Source of the DNA: Bacillus manliponensis
GTDB taxonomy: Bacteria; Bacillota; Bacilli; Bacillales; Bacillaceae_G
NCBI RefSeq assembly: GCF_000712595.1
Contig: NZ_JOTN01000004.1
Coordinates: 1 to 64,000, forward strand
Length of the DNA: 64,000 bases
Direction: 5' to 3'
Part shown: piece after piece, positions 16,847-26,072 of the stretch
How positions within the stretch are numbered: the stretch's first letter is position 1
How the letters are laid out: each line of letters starts with the position of its first letter
Notes under the pieces: model-generated
Told to the model about the DNA's origin: nothing
The model's database searches: none
Seen by the model: only the letters and a program-made list of their open reading frames with translations
Program-made: the position numbers and the translations under genes

Positions 16847-16975
16847 CATGACTGGCGTTTTTTAAACAACTTTATTATCTCTGTACAATTATTAGAACTG
16901 CTTCCGTTTTTTGGTTATGCGTCAGGTGTTAGAGGTTATGAAACAGGAAGATTACTTGAATTTATAGAATTATAA
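16847..16975 (+). pseudogene. 3' fragment of an unknown gene
   Basis: 42 open codons without start, ending TAA, including LLELLPFFGYASGVRGYETG and RLLEFIEL. The coherent end suggests a real C-terminus of a deleted gene. The rest of 16686-17139 holds only an IS231-type end. Confidence 0.35.
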
Positions 16976-17064
16976 CGTATCTAAATCTAATAGGAAATGG
17001 ACTTTTAGTACTATCTAAGTAAGAAATTCGTAATCTCAAAAGCTGTTATGGGCTGTTTGCTTTC

Positions 17065-17095
17065 CTTAGCTTGATAGTGATGTGATGTTAACCCA
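17065..17095 (-). mobile_element. IS231-type right end, solo
   Basis: CTTAGCTTGATAGTGATGTG (17065-17084) is the inverse of the left-end consensus. About 50 bp of upstream sequence (TCGTAATCTCAAAAG ... GTTTGCTTTCC) is shared with the solo end at 58558, showing both derive from one element family. Confidence 0.55.
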
Positions 17096-17139
17096 TTTCG
17101 ATGTATTTTATTTTTTAGAATATGAAAGTAGGAGGTAAA

Positions 17140-17427
17140 ATGAAAAAAATGTATTCAAAAATTTCTATGCTTTTTGCAATACTTAGTATTATCCCTTTCA
17201 TATTGATACAATTAGACCTTGGACATATTGCACCATTAATAACTCTTGGTCAAGATAGGGTTGTCGGACTAGTGATACCTATTGTTTATAGTTTTATTGG
17301 CTTAATCTTTGCGCTATTGTCAAAGCGGGGGGATCTTAAACGGAATTTAATCTTTATTAATGTTATATTTTTCTTGTTAAATATTGTTATTGTTTATATT
17401 GGCCTATTTGCTTTCAGGACTCCCTAA
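17140..17427 (+). CDS. Small membrane protein, three to four helices
   Basis: 95 residues with hydrophobic segments near residues 8-25, 43-62 and 70-92, joined by short charged loops (SKRGDLKRN). ATG 17140 is chosen for the AGGAGGT box directly upstream. No family recognised; by size and pattern it resembles the many small DUF membrane proteins of the group. bcr1 lies 16 bp after the stop. Confidence 0.6.
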   Translation: MKKMYSKISMLFAILSIIPFILIQLDLGHIAPLITLGQDRVVGLVIPIVYSFIGLIFALLSKRGDLKRNLIFINVIFFLLNIVIVYIGLFAFRTP

Positions 17428-17443
17428 ATATAATAAAACTTGA

Positions 17444-17602
17444 TTTATCCCGCTATTTGCGTGCTGTAATACTCCCACCTCAAAACTTAGAGGATTCAGA
17501 GAAGTTTAGGTGGGAGATAAACAACCCGTAAAAGCCCGATTGGTCGGGCTAACAATCAGTAGGGGATGAAGAAAATATCCACTGATTAAAGTTTCACTTT
17601 AT
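17444..17602 (+). repeat. bcr1 element, copy 3
   Basis: Full-length 159-bp copy with TTTAT at both borders (17444-17448, 17598-17602). Its stems carry several substitutions (CGTGCTG, AACAACCCG), so it is older or under less constraint than copies 1 and 4. Confidence 0.88.
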
Positions 17603-17784
17603 GGGGTAGTGACAGGGTGACTGTCATTACTCCTCAAAAGTATGAATCTCAAATGGCATGTATAATTACCGGCGAGCTTTCTAACGAAAACATCTCACTA
17701 TGCAACGATAAGGATAATTTAAGTTCTAAAGGAGCGAAGACACTATTAGAGGAATTGGAGAAGTATATGGAGACAAAAAAATAG
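17602..17784 (+). pseudogene. Gene fragment truncated at a bcr1 border
   Basis: 60 codons open from the bcr1 edge to TAG 17784: RVTVITPQKYESQMACIITG, then a charged helical end LLEELEKYMETKK. No start. The 5' part is missing beyond the bcr1 copy. Family unknown. A hairpin terminator (AAAAAACAG/CTGTTTTTT) follows. Confidence 0.4.
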
Positions 17785-17797
17785 CTTCACTAGGGTG

Positions 17798-17825
17798 AAA
17801 AAACAGTTCATTGTCTGTTTTTTTA
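17798..17825 (+). terminator. Terminator after truncated gene
   Basis: AAAAAACAG (17798-17806) and CTGTTTTTT (17815-17823) around an 8-nt loop, closely following the fragment's stop codon. Confidence 0.7.
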
Positions 17826-17894
17826 TATGTAGTATAATAAGAGTGAAAAATTAACACCCTACAGGTTTTAACTGATTAATTCAGTGCATAATAA

Positions 17895-17928
17895 ATAAAA
17901 GACGGAATGCTGCGAACATCCCGTCTAA
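17895..17928 (-). terminator. Terminator of the minus-strand small membrane gene
   Basis: On the minus strand AGACGGGATG pairs with CATTCCGTCT (one side has a small bulge) and a TTTATTTATT tail follows, about 30 nt past the stop codon of the gene at 17957-18146. Confidence 0.7.
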
Positions 17929-17956
17929 TCTGTAACTGCTGCTGTTTGGTGGTTGA

Positions 17957-18146
17957 TTACAAAAAAGTATTCTTTACGTTTTGAACCACCTTTATTACGT
18001 TTGGCTGACGTGGAGGTGGTTCTTTTACGTTTATTATATTACCTTTTGCAACAAGCTTATTTGTATAAGCAGTTGCAAAAGCTGTTATGAACACTGTTAC
18101 GAATAGTTTCGCACTATCATGCAATAATTGTAGTGAAAAAATCCAT
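17957..18146 (-). pseudogene. Small hydrophobic protein gene with one-base frameshift
   Basis: GGAGGTG lies 8 nt before ATG 18146, but that frame stops after nine codons. The frame one base over is open to 17957 and encodes LLHDSAKLFVTVFITAFATA and then a Pro-rich tail (KEPPPRQPN). The T6 run after ATG-GA would join both parts if it had five T, giving a 62-residue protein with one membrane helix. Holin-like or type I toxin-like by shape. It has its own terminator. Confidence 0.5.
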
Positions 18147-18307
18147 AGCGGTTTCACCTCCGTTCTCTCTAAAATCAGAGAAAGAAAAGGTATAACCTCC
18201 CACCACACGCCCTCAGTTACTAGTATGGTTATAATATAGCCTCTTTGGATACCGTATCAAAATTTAGTACGATATAGTGATATGACATCAGATGATTCAA
18301 CTGTCAT

Positions 18308-18348
18308 AAAAAAGGGTCCCAATCGTTAAGCTTCGATCCTTTTTTACT
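18308..18348. terminator. Hairpin with A/T runs
   Basis: AAAAAAGG ... AATCG / CGAT ... CCTTTTTT pairing with an AGCTT-containing loop. Nothing coding precedes it on the plus strand, so it may end a short antisense or lost transcript. Confidence 0.45.
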
Positions 18349-18400
18349 AACTGGTTTTCAAGTAAATTAACCACCATAATCTCCGTGTTCTGCTTTAAAT

Positions 18401-18592
18401 ATATAAATACAAATTGAAAAACTAACCTACTCTCTTTCTTTTCGGTCGAAGAGTAGGTTCCTCCATGTGTAGTAGCGGTCAGTGTCTTTTTCTACCGCGT
18501 GCCGAATTACAACAGATGGATAAAGTGAGTACGTTTGCATTCTTATATACGTGGCAGACGCTTTGGTGTTAAATAATCAAGTTGGATATATA
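18401..18592 (+). repeat. Intergenic repeat family B, copy 1
   Basis: About 192 bp shared with 29971-30166 and 44824-45020: starts TATATAAATACAA, then an inverted repeat around AAGAGTAGGTTCCTCCATG, a TAGCGGTCAG...CTACCGCG stem, TTACAACA, ATTCTTATATACGTGGCAG and ends GTTGGATATATA. It is non-coding. It is likely one of the bcr repeat families of the group; I cannot give its number. It ends 16 bp before a gene start. Confidence 0.8.
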
Positions 18593-18607
18593 GAGGGAGA
18601 TTTTTGT

Positions 18608-18904
18608 ATGGGTAATAGATATGATGTTTTTGAAGAATTAAGTGATTTCTTGGGTGGAACTTTTCATCAAGATATGAATTCGCCTGAAGAAGCAATGGAA
18701 GGGTTTATATATGAATCTAGTAAGGAATGTTTGTTATTTACAATTAAGTGTTGTGAAGCATTTTTAAACAGCGAAATAACAATGCAAGAAAAGGAAAAGT
18801 TCATAGAATCAAATGTGGAAATTTATTTTCCAGCAATCGCATTAACTTCGGTGCAATGGCTAATAAATGTAGTGAAACAAATGAAAAAAGCTTATGATGC
18901 TTAA
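18608..18904 (+). CDS. CdiI-like immunity protein
   Basis: 98 residues. The start FEELSDFLGGTFHQDMNSPE matches the helix and 'YFHQDW' signature of the contact-dependent growth inhibition immunity family CdiI_2, often found next to polymorphic toxins. The rest is helical and acidic, with Cys at several sites (KCCEAF). ATG 18608 follows GAGGGA. No toxin gene is adjacent, so this is an orphan immunity gene that could protect against a sibling's toxin. Assignment is from memory of the motif. Confidence 0.6.
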   Translation: MGNRYDVFEELSDFLGGTFHQDMNSPEEAMEGFIYESSKECLLFTIKCCEAFLNSEITMQEKEKFIESNVEIYFPAIALTSVQWLINVVKQMKKAYDA

Positions 18905-19041
18905 TTTTGATGTGCAAACGTATATGTAATCCCCTATCCTTTTAGAAAATATGTTTCTGTTAGAGAATTCACCATAAGGCAAATGTTACAATGAAAGAAA
19001 GTTATCCTACATATAGGAAGAAAAAGAAAGGGCGTTACTTC

Positions 19042-20280
19042 GTGACAGAGTTAAAATTTATTCATGCGGCAGATTTGCATTTAGATAGTCCGTTTAAAGG
19101 GATGGAGCTAAACGTACCTAAGTTTATATGGGAAAGAATGAAGGAGAGTACGTTTCGTTCGTTTGCGCGCATTGTTGATAAGGCTATTCAAGAGAGAGTT
19201 GATTTTGTCCTCATTGCTGGTGATTTGTATGATGGGGCGACGCGTAGTTTGCGGGCGCAAGTGTTTGTGCGTGAGCAAATGAAGCGGCTTGCGGAGTATG
19301 ACATTCTTGTGTACATCATTCATGGGAACCACGATCATTTAGGCGGAAGCTGGGCGGCGATTGAGTTTCCAGCCAATGTGCATGTGTTTCATGAATCGTA
19401 TGTAGAAGAACAGCCATTTTATAAAGATGGTGAACTGCTTGCTTCAATTTATGGATTTAGTTATCATCAGCAAGCTGTTACCGATAATATGACGGAGCAG
19501 TATAAGAAGATGAGTGATGCCCCGTTTCATATTGGCATGCTTCACGGTAGTGTGGAAGGCGATGCGGAACATAATCGTTATGCCCCGTTTCATCTTCGTG
19601 AATTAAAGGAAAAGATGTTTGATTACTGGGCGCTTGGACATATACATAAACGTGAAGTGTTAGCAGAAGAGCCGTACATTGTGTATTCTGGTAATATTCA
19701 AGGAAGGCACCGAAAGGAAATAGGTGAAAAGGGAGCTTATGTCGTTTCGTTATCAAAACAAGGAGCGGAGCTTACCTTTTTCCACACAGCGGACGTTGTG
19801 ATTGAAGAGCTGTTTATTCCTATCGATAGTTTAGAAACTGTTGATGATCTTCTAAATACTTGTGCAGAAAGTATGAACAATGTAAGGAGAGAAGAAGGTG
19901 TACTTCTCACAGTCACATTTACTGGTCAAGGAGAGCTTGCCCCGTATTTACGTGATGAAAAACGGGTGGAAGAGCTATTTCATATTCTTTCGCAAAGTGA
20001 AGAGCGAGATGATTTTGTATACGCGGTAAAATGGAAAAATGAGACGGTTTCGTTTACGGAAATTGCGAAATTAAAAGAGGAAAATCATTTTATCGGAACA
20101 GCGCTGCAAGAGTTAGAATCCTTTTCGAATATGGATGGTGTTCTTCGTCCGATTTGGAGTTCACCTGTTGCTAGGAGGGTACTTCATTCGTTTTCGGAAG
20201 AAGAGATGAAAGAGATTCAAAAGGATGCTGAAAATTTAATTTTAGAGCAGTTATTACAAGAAGAAAGGAGAAAAGGATGA
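19042..20280 (+). CDS. yhaO: YhaO, SbcD-like DNA repair exonuclease subunit
   Basis: 412 residues from GTG 19042 (AAAGGG upstream; B. subtilis YhaO is about this length). Calcineurin-like metallophosphoesterase: FIHAADLHLDSPF (DxH), LIAGDLYDG (GDxxD), IHGNHDH (GNHD) and ALGHIHKRE (GHxH) give the two-metal site. A helical C-terminal part follows. It overlaps the next gene, yhaN, by ATGA and should form an SbcD/SbcC or Mre11/Rad50-type nuclease complex acting on DNA ends. The in-frame ATG at 18991 lacks a good ribosome binding site. Confidence 0.92.
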   Translation: MTELKFIHAADLHLDSPFKGMELNVPKFIWERMKESTFRSFARIVDKAIQERVDFVLIAGDLYDGATRSLRAQVFVREQMKRLAEYDILVYIIHGNHDHLGGSWAAIEFPANVHVFHESYVEEQPFYKDGELLASIYGFSYHQQAVTDNMTEQYKKMSDAPFHIGMLHGSVEGDAEHNRYAPFHLRELKEKMFDYWALGHIHKREVLAEEPYIVYSGNIQGRHRKEIGEKGAYVVSLSKQGAELTFFHTADVVIEELFIPIDSLETVDDLLNTCAESMNNVRREEGVLLTVTFTGQGELAPYLRDEKRVEELFHILSQSEERDDFVYAVKWKNETVSFTEIAKLKEENHFIGTALQELESFSNMDGVLRPIWSSPVARRVLHSFSEEEMKEIQKDAENLILEQLLQEERRKG

Positions 20281-23126
20281 AGTTTGAAACGCTTCATATT
20301 TACGGATATGGAAAACTGGAAAATAGAGAAATTGATTTGTCTCATTTGACCGTTTTGTACGGTGAAAATGAAGCTGGGAAGTCAACAATTCGCTCATTTA
20401 TAAAAAGTATTTTATTTGGCTTTCCAACGAGAGGACAGCGGCGCTATGAGCCGAAAGATGGCGGCAAGTATGGCGGAGCGATTACGGTTTTGACGAAAGA
20501 ATACGGAAGAGTGAAAATCGAACGCCTTCCGAAAACAGCGGTGGGGGAAGTAACCGTTTATTTTGATGATGGAAAAACAGGCGATGAAGATGTTTTACAG
20601 CAGCTTCTCCACGGAATGAATGAGAAGTTATTTGATTCGATTTTTTCCTTTGATATGCATGGTTTGCAAAATATTCATAGAGTTGGCGAAGCGGACATTG
20701 GGAATTATTTATTTTCCGCAAGCGCAGTTGGTGGCGATGGGATTTTACAGCTGGAAAAGATGCTCGATAAAGAGATGGAGCAGCGCTTTAAAGCGAGTGG
20801 TCGTAAGCCGGAAATTAACGTGTCGCTTCAAGAGCTAAAAGGATTGCAAGATGAACTGGCAACGTGGCAAGGGAAAATCGAAACGTATGAAAGTGTTGTA
20901 AAGCAAAAGAAAGAGGCGGAAGACCGACTTGTAGAGCTTCGTGCTGAGCAGCAAGAGGCGTCGAAGAGAAAGCAAGATTACGAAGTGCTGCAAACACTTC
21001 AGCCATTATTTGTAGAAAAACTAGCGTGTGAACGTTTTTTAGCTGAACATGATGGACATGCATTTCCAGCAGATGGATTAAAACGTTATGAAGCGTTGCA
21101 AGTACGAATGGAACCATTAGCGCTGCAAGGAAGTATGCTTCATAAAAAAATCGCTTCAGCGCAAAATGAAATCCAGTCGTTACAGGTGAATGAAGAGTTA
21201 CTTGAGCAAGAAGAATATATAGAAGAACTTAGAATGCAGCAAATGTCTTACGAAAATGCTCAGCAAGAAGTAAGAGATATAACGAATAACCTCGTTCATA
21301 TAGAGGAGGAAATTTCCGAGCTTCAGCAACAAATTGGTGTGGCATTTACACGTGAAGAGGTTCTTTCTTTCAATATGAACTTAGCGACGAAAGAAGCAAT
21401 GACAGCTTTCATGCAAAAAGGAACAGAGCTTGAGAAACGAAAAGTGCAGTTAGACGATCGTTTTAAATTGTCACAAGAGCAGTTAGAAGAGCAAGAAGAA
21501 ACTGTAAAACGATTAAAGCATGAAATGATGCCAGAGGAAGAGCGGGAGCGTTATTTATCGAGTGTGCAAAGTGCGGCGTCGAATCAAAGGCAAAGCCGAA
21601 GTGGTGCGGGGCAAAAGAAACCGCTCGTTTCGAATACGATGCTGCAAAGTTTGTTTCTTTTTAATGGCGTATTATTGTTAGCTGGTCTCTTCTTTAATTA
21701 TCGTCCGCTTTTATTCGTCAGCATCTTTTTATTAGTAGGCCTCGTTTTATTTTATGTAATCTTTATGAAGCAACCGGTGCAGACGGGAGAAAATACAGAG
21801 CAACTAGAAAAGCGGTACTTGCTTGAAAAAGATGATGAAATAAGAAAACGCCTTGAGCATGAGATGTTTAAGTTACAGCAACTTGAGCGCGGGTATGACC
21901 GCATTATTTCGGAGTATGAAGAGTGGGAGCGTGATATGTTTTCCATAGGAGAACAGGTAGAGCTATACCAAGGAATTTACAAGCTTCCGAAAAGTTTTAC
22001 GTACGCTCACATGTTGCCTGCTTTTGAGCGAATTGAGAAAATGCAGCAGCTTTATCGGGAACAAGTGAAGCAAACAGAGCGAAAAGAGTTACAGCAAGAC
22101 ATGATTTCGCAGTTTGAACATAAACTAATGAAGCTAACTGTATTTTCTGATCGCAGTGCAGAAGCGCCATCATTGTTTTTACATAGTGTAAGTAAAGAGC
22201 TTCAGAAGGAAAAAGAGAAGCAATTAAAGAGAAAGCAGCTTATCGAAAAGGTAGCAGCGCTGAAAGAAGAGTTCGATGAAGTACAGCAGCAAATGATTCG
22301 TTTTACTGAGGAGCGTGCAAATTTATTTCAGATTGCAGGTGTGACGGAGGAAGAGGATTATTTCAGTGCTGCAAAAAAAGCGGATGAAATAGCGGAAAAA
22401 AAGAAGCAGCTTCATCAATTATTGCCGCAAATTGATTTATTACAAGAAAGATTAACGACAGATGTTCTTTCTGATGGTTATCGTCCTGAAGGGTATGAAG
22501 AAGAGAGTTTCAAGGAAGAACAACGCCTGGAGCAGTTAGGGAAAGAAGAAAAAACACTGACAGAAACAGCTGCCAAGCTAAAGCTTGAAATTGCTGCGCT
22601 TGAAGATGGAAAAGCATACGGAGATTTACTTCATGAATGGGAAATGAAAGTATCGAACCTTCGTCAACAAGTGAAGAAGTGGGCAACATTTGCGGTCGCA
22701 AAGTCTGTGTTAACGAAAACGAAGAAATATTATCACGAAGTGCAGCTGCCGCGTATTTTACAAAAGGCAGAGGAGTATTTCATCTATTTAACAGATGAGA
22801 ACTATACGAAAGTATTTTCACCTTCAGCAGAAGAACCATTTATTGTCGTAAGAAAAGACGGCACGCAGTTTTATAGTGACGAACTAAGCCAAGCGACAGC
22901 GGAGCAATTATATTTATCACTACGCTTTGCGTTAGCAAACACGTTTGAACATGTGTATCCGTTTATTATCGACGATGGATTTGTCCATTTTGATGAAGGA
23001 AGAACGAAGCGAACAATACAACTCATCAAGAAATTTGCGGCAGAAAGGCAAGTTATCTTTTTTACGTGTCATGCGCATTTGCTTTCATTGTTTGAAGAAG
23101 AGCAAGTGAAAAGGCTGAGCAGTTAA
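20277..23126 (+). CDS. yhaN: YhaN, SbcC/Rad50-like AAA ATPase
   Basis: 949 residues. Walker A GENEAGKST (29-37), long coiled coils rich in Glu/Gln/Lys, and a C-terminal half with ELSQATAEQLYLSLRFALA (signature) and FIIDDGFVHFDE (Walker B). Unlike SbcC the middle carries two adjacent hydrophobic segments (LFLFNGVLLLAGLFF and LLFVSIFLLVGLVLFYVIF), a known feature of YhaN, so the complex may be membrane tethered. ATGA overlap with yhaO shows translational coupling. Role: ATP-driven partner of the YhaO nuclease. Confidence 0.92.
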   Translation: MKFETLHIYGYGKLENREIDLSHLTVLYGENEAGKSTIRSFIKSILFGFPTRGQRRYEPKDGGKYGGAITVLTKEYGRVKIERLPKTAVGEVTVYFDDGKTGDEDVLQQLLHGMNEKLFDSIFSFDMHGLQNIHRVGEADIGNYLFSASAVGGDGILQLEKMLDKEMEQRFKASGRKPEINVSLQELKGLQDELATWQGKIETYESVVKQKKEAEDRLVELRAEQQEASKRKQDYEVLQTLQPLFVEKLACERFLAEHDGHAFPADGLKRYEALQVRMEPLALQGSMLHKKIASAQNEIQSLQVNEELLEQEEYIEELRMQQMSYENAQQEVRDITNNLVHIEEEISELQQQIGVAFTREEVLSFNMNLATKEAMTAFMQKGTELEKRKVQLDDRFKLSQEQLEEQEETVKRLKHEMMPEEERERYLSSVQSAASNQRQSRSGAGQKKPLVSNTMLQSLFLFNGVLLLAGLFFNYRPLLFVSIFLLVGLVLFYVIFMKQPVQTGENTEQLEKRYLLEKDDEIRKRLEHEMFKLQQLERGYDRIISEYEEWERDMFSIGEQVELYQGIYKLPKSFTYAHMLPAFERIEKMQQLYREQVKQTERKELQQDMISQFEHKLMKLTVFSDRSAEAPSLFLHSVSKELQKEKEKQLKRKQLIEKVAALKEEFDEVQQQMIRFTEERANLFQIAGVTEEEDYFSAAKKADEIAEKKKQLHQLLPQIDLLQERLTTDVLSDGYRPEGYEEESFKEEQRLEQLGKEEKTLTETAAKLKLEIAALEDGKAYGDLLHEWEMKVSNLRQQVKKWATFAVAKSVLTKTKKYYHEVQLPRILQKAEEYFIYLTDENYTKVFSPSAEEPFIVVRKDGTQFYSDELSQATAEQLYLSLRFALANTFEHVYPFIIDDGFVHFDEGRTKRTIQLIKKFAAERQVIFFTCHAHLLSLFEEEQVKRLSS

Positions 23127-23194
23127 ACTATAACTATGTAAGAAGATAGAGATATTAAATACGTAGCTAATCACTCTTTTGTTCGTAATAGGTT

Positions 23195-23350
23195 TTGAGC
23201 AACTATATAAACGGCCACGTAAACAAAAAGAGAAACGCACGCACACGCTCCTTTTGTTGCAAACATGACAAGTGGCAGTTAAAGGCCCTGACCGTTACTA
23301 TACACGGCTAGTTGCTCTCTTCCTCCTTAAAAAGAGGAGGTTTTTAAGGC
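23195..23350 (-). repeat. Intergenic repeat family B, diverged inverted copy
   Basis: Read on the minus strand it keeps the order of family B: a CCTCCTC/GAGGAGG hairpin, then CCGTGTATAGTAACGGTCAGGGCC (compare CCATGTGCAGTAGCGGTCAGGGC, shown in parts in other copies), then TTGTCATGTTTGC and ACGTGGCCG. Identity is clearly lower than among copies 1-3. It fills most of the yhaN-yhaM gap. Confidence 0.5.
23320..23347 (+). terminator. Terminator before yhaM
   Basis: CCTCCTT (23322-23328) pairs with AAGAGGAGG (23332-23340), followed by TTTTTAA. It can end the yhaO-yhaN transcript; yhaM then needs its own promoter, for which TATACT near 23383 is a candidate -10 box. Confidence 0.7.
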
Positions 23351-23419
23351 TTTTCAATAGCTTTATTCACGTATGGATATGCTATACTACATATAGACGA
23401 TGGTCGTTGGAGGGATTAG

Positions 23420-24364
<945 letters not shown>

Positions 24365-24367
24365 GCA

Positions 24368-24398
24368 AGAGCTCCGCTATGTGCGGGGCTTTTTATTT
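24368..24398 (+). terminator. Terminator after yhaM
   Basis: AGCTCCGC (24370-24377) and GCGGGGCT (24383-24390, one G-U pair) followed by TTTTTATTTT. Confidence 0.85.
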
Positions 24399-24469
24399 TC
24401 CGTTTTTTAAATTTTACTGTATACATTTATTGTCATTCATTCGTTGTATAAGTGTAGGGAGGAAAAATG

Positions 24470-24964
24470 ATGAAAAAAGAAGATGCACTGACCTCCTACC
24501 TTATCAACTTAGGAGAGGAAGTGTTCCATTTATTACTTGCGAAAGGAGCAAAAAAAGAGGATGCGGAAGATATCATTCAAAATACTTTTTACAAAGTATA
24601 CACATTATTAAATAATCTAACAGAGCATATGATACGCCCTTGGTTTTTTAGAGTAGCACTGAATGAATATATTGATTTGAAACGAAAGAAAGAACAGCAA
24701 AATATTCATTTAACAGAGGGGGTTTACTCGAAGTTACAATATACAGAAAATGAATTTGACGCCATTTTAAATGAGGATGAGATTTTCTGTTTGCTAAAAG
24801 ATGTGAAAAAGGAATATAAAGAAGTGTTCTTTTTGAAATATTATTATGATTTTTCATATGAAGAAATTGCGGCTATTTTAGATGTGAAAGTAAATAGTGT
24901 GAAACAAAATGTATATCGCGCACGTAAATCGATTCAATCGAAAATAGGAGGAAAAGAGGAATGA
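24470..24964 (+). CDS. ECF-type RNA polymerase sigma factor
   Basis: 164 residues from the second of two adjacent ATGs (24467, 24470), which sits 7 nt after GGAGG. Region 2: DAEDIIQNTFYKVYTLLN, then IRPWFFRVALNEYIDLKRK. Region 4 helix-turn-helix: FFLKYYYDFSYEEIAAILDV and VNSVKQNVYRARKSI. No extra domains. It overlaps the next gene by ATGA, and that gene encodes a membrane anti-sigma factor, so activity is probably set by an envelope signal. ECF genes are often autoregulated; TGTATAC with CGTTGTAT upstream is only a weak promoter candidate. Confidence 0.88.
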   Translation: MKKEDALTSYLINLGEEVFHLLLAKGAKKEDAEDIIQNTFYKVYTLLNNLTEHMIRPWFFRVALNEYIDLKRKKEQQNIHLTEGVYSKLQYTENEFDAILNEDEIFCLLKDVKKEYKEVFFLKYYYDFSYEEIAAILDVKVNSVKQNVYRARKSIQSKIGGKEE

Positions 24965-25866
24965 ATGATTCGATACAAGATGCCTTAAAGAAAGCAAAGC
25001 GAAAACAATTACTAACAATTATCATTACTTCCATTATCGTCATACCAGTTTTATTACTCATTTTTTATAGAGTGGGCAATTATTTTGCGGCGAAAAGTTC
25101 TACAAAACTTCATGATTGGCTCTTTGTACATAATGAAATTGCCCAGCCTAATGTTCAAATTGATTCTCAAGTTATGAGCAATTCTTCTATGTTTGGTGGC
25201 AATATTGTAACGAATCGCTCGAAAAATATTAACGGTTATGTTGTACAGTGGAGTACACTGACAAGTTCGTACGGCTGGATTGGTTCTGATATTGATCATA
25301 ACGAGCTAATACCGGGATTTCATTGGTCTGATACGGAGTTTTATGAGTATGATAAACAAACAAAGAAGAAGGTGGCAACCTTTTATCATCCGTCTATTAA
25401 AAAGTACCATGATGGTGTGCAAAATGAACTAGGTGAAATTTCACAAATGGAGAATCACGTTGCAGAAGTGGCAATTTCGTTCGATCAGCCTTATACATTT
25501 CAAGAAATTGAAGAGAAAATTCCCGATAATTTAAATATCGTATGGCTGTATATGACATCAGAAATTGCGGATGAAAGTAAAGGGCCTGCAGGTATGCCAG
25601 TTTATGGGTTTCATCCATCCGATTCACCAAAAGAAGCATATGATAGTTTCATGGATTCACTTGAAAAATATGATGCAGATGGCGAAGAAATTCAAAAGTT
25701 CTTACGTTCAAATAAAAATAAACCATTAGATAAAGTAGAAATATTAGGAGTCATGTTAACGGGACAAACGCAAAACTTTAAAGCGTTAGAAAATCAAGAT
25801 TTCATTCGCGGTGCTTCTGTAGGGGCAACTGCACCAATTGTTCCTTATATTCAGCCAGAGAAGTAG
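24961..25866 (+). CDS. Anti-sigma factor with sigma-regulator N and C domains
   Basis: 301 residues: a short cytoplasmic N-terminus (about 1-17) that should hold the sigma factor, one membrane helix (LLTIIITSIIVIPVLLLIFY, about 18-37) and a large extracytoplasmic domain ending SVGATAPIVPYIQPEK. The layout matches the Sigma_reg_N/Sigma_reg_C proteins such as B. subtilis YhdL, which restrain ECF sigma factors. It is translationally coupled to the sigma gene (ATGA). The sensed signal is not visible from sequence. Confidence 0.8.
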   Translation: MNDSIQDALKKAKRKQLLTIIITSIIVIPVLLLIFYRVGNYFAAKSSTKLHDWLFVHNEIAQPNVQIDSQVMSNSSMFGGNIVTNRSKNINGYVVQWSTLTSSYGWIGSDIDHNELIPGFHWSDTEFYEYDKQTKKKVATFYHPSIKKYHDGVQNELGEISQMENHVAEVAISFDQPYTFQEIEEKIPDNLNIVWLYMTSEIADESKGPAGMPVYGFHPSDSPKEAYDSFMDSLEKYDADGEEIQKFLRSNKNKPLDKVEILGVMLTGQTQNFKALENQDFIRGASVGATAPIVPYIQPEK

Positions 25867-25872
25867 TAAAGG

Positions 25873-25905
25873 AGAGACCAGATGCCGTTTTGGTCTCTTT
25901 TTCAT
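25873..25905 (+). terminator. Terminator after the sigma/anti-sigma operon
   Basis: AGAGACCA (25873-25880) pairs with TGGTCTCT (25891-25898), followed by a T-run. Confidence 0.85.
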
Positions 25906-25913
25906 TCTATAGA

Positions 25914-25937
25914 AACGGTTTTGATATCAAAACCGTT
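25914..25937. promoter_or_regulatory. Perfect 24-bp palindrome upstream of the ABC exporter
   Basis: AACGGTTTTGAT / ATCAAAACCGTT form a perfect dyad without a spacer. It lies 136 bp before the ABC ATPase start and is not followed by a T-run, so it looks like a protein-binding operator rather than a terminator. The regulator is unknown. Confidence 0.55.
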
Positions 25938-26072
25938 ATGTTTTCATTTATGTCGTACATTTCTGGGGTGTTTTCTGCATGTTATGAGCAAAGCACAGCC
26001 TTTTTTAGTTTGTATGATAAAGTTTTATATGTAACGGGATGTATATTAGATGAACGATCTGGAGGAGTAGGC

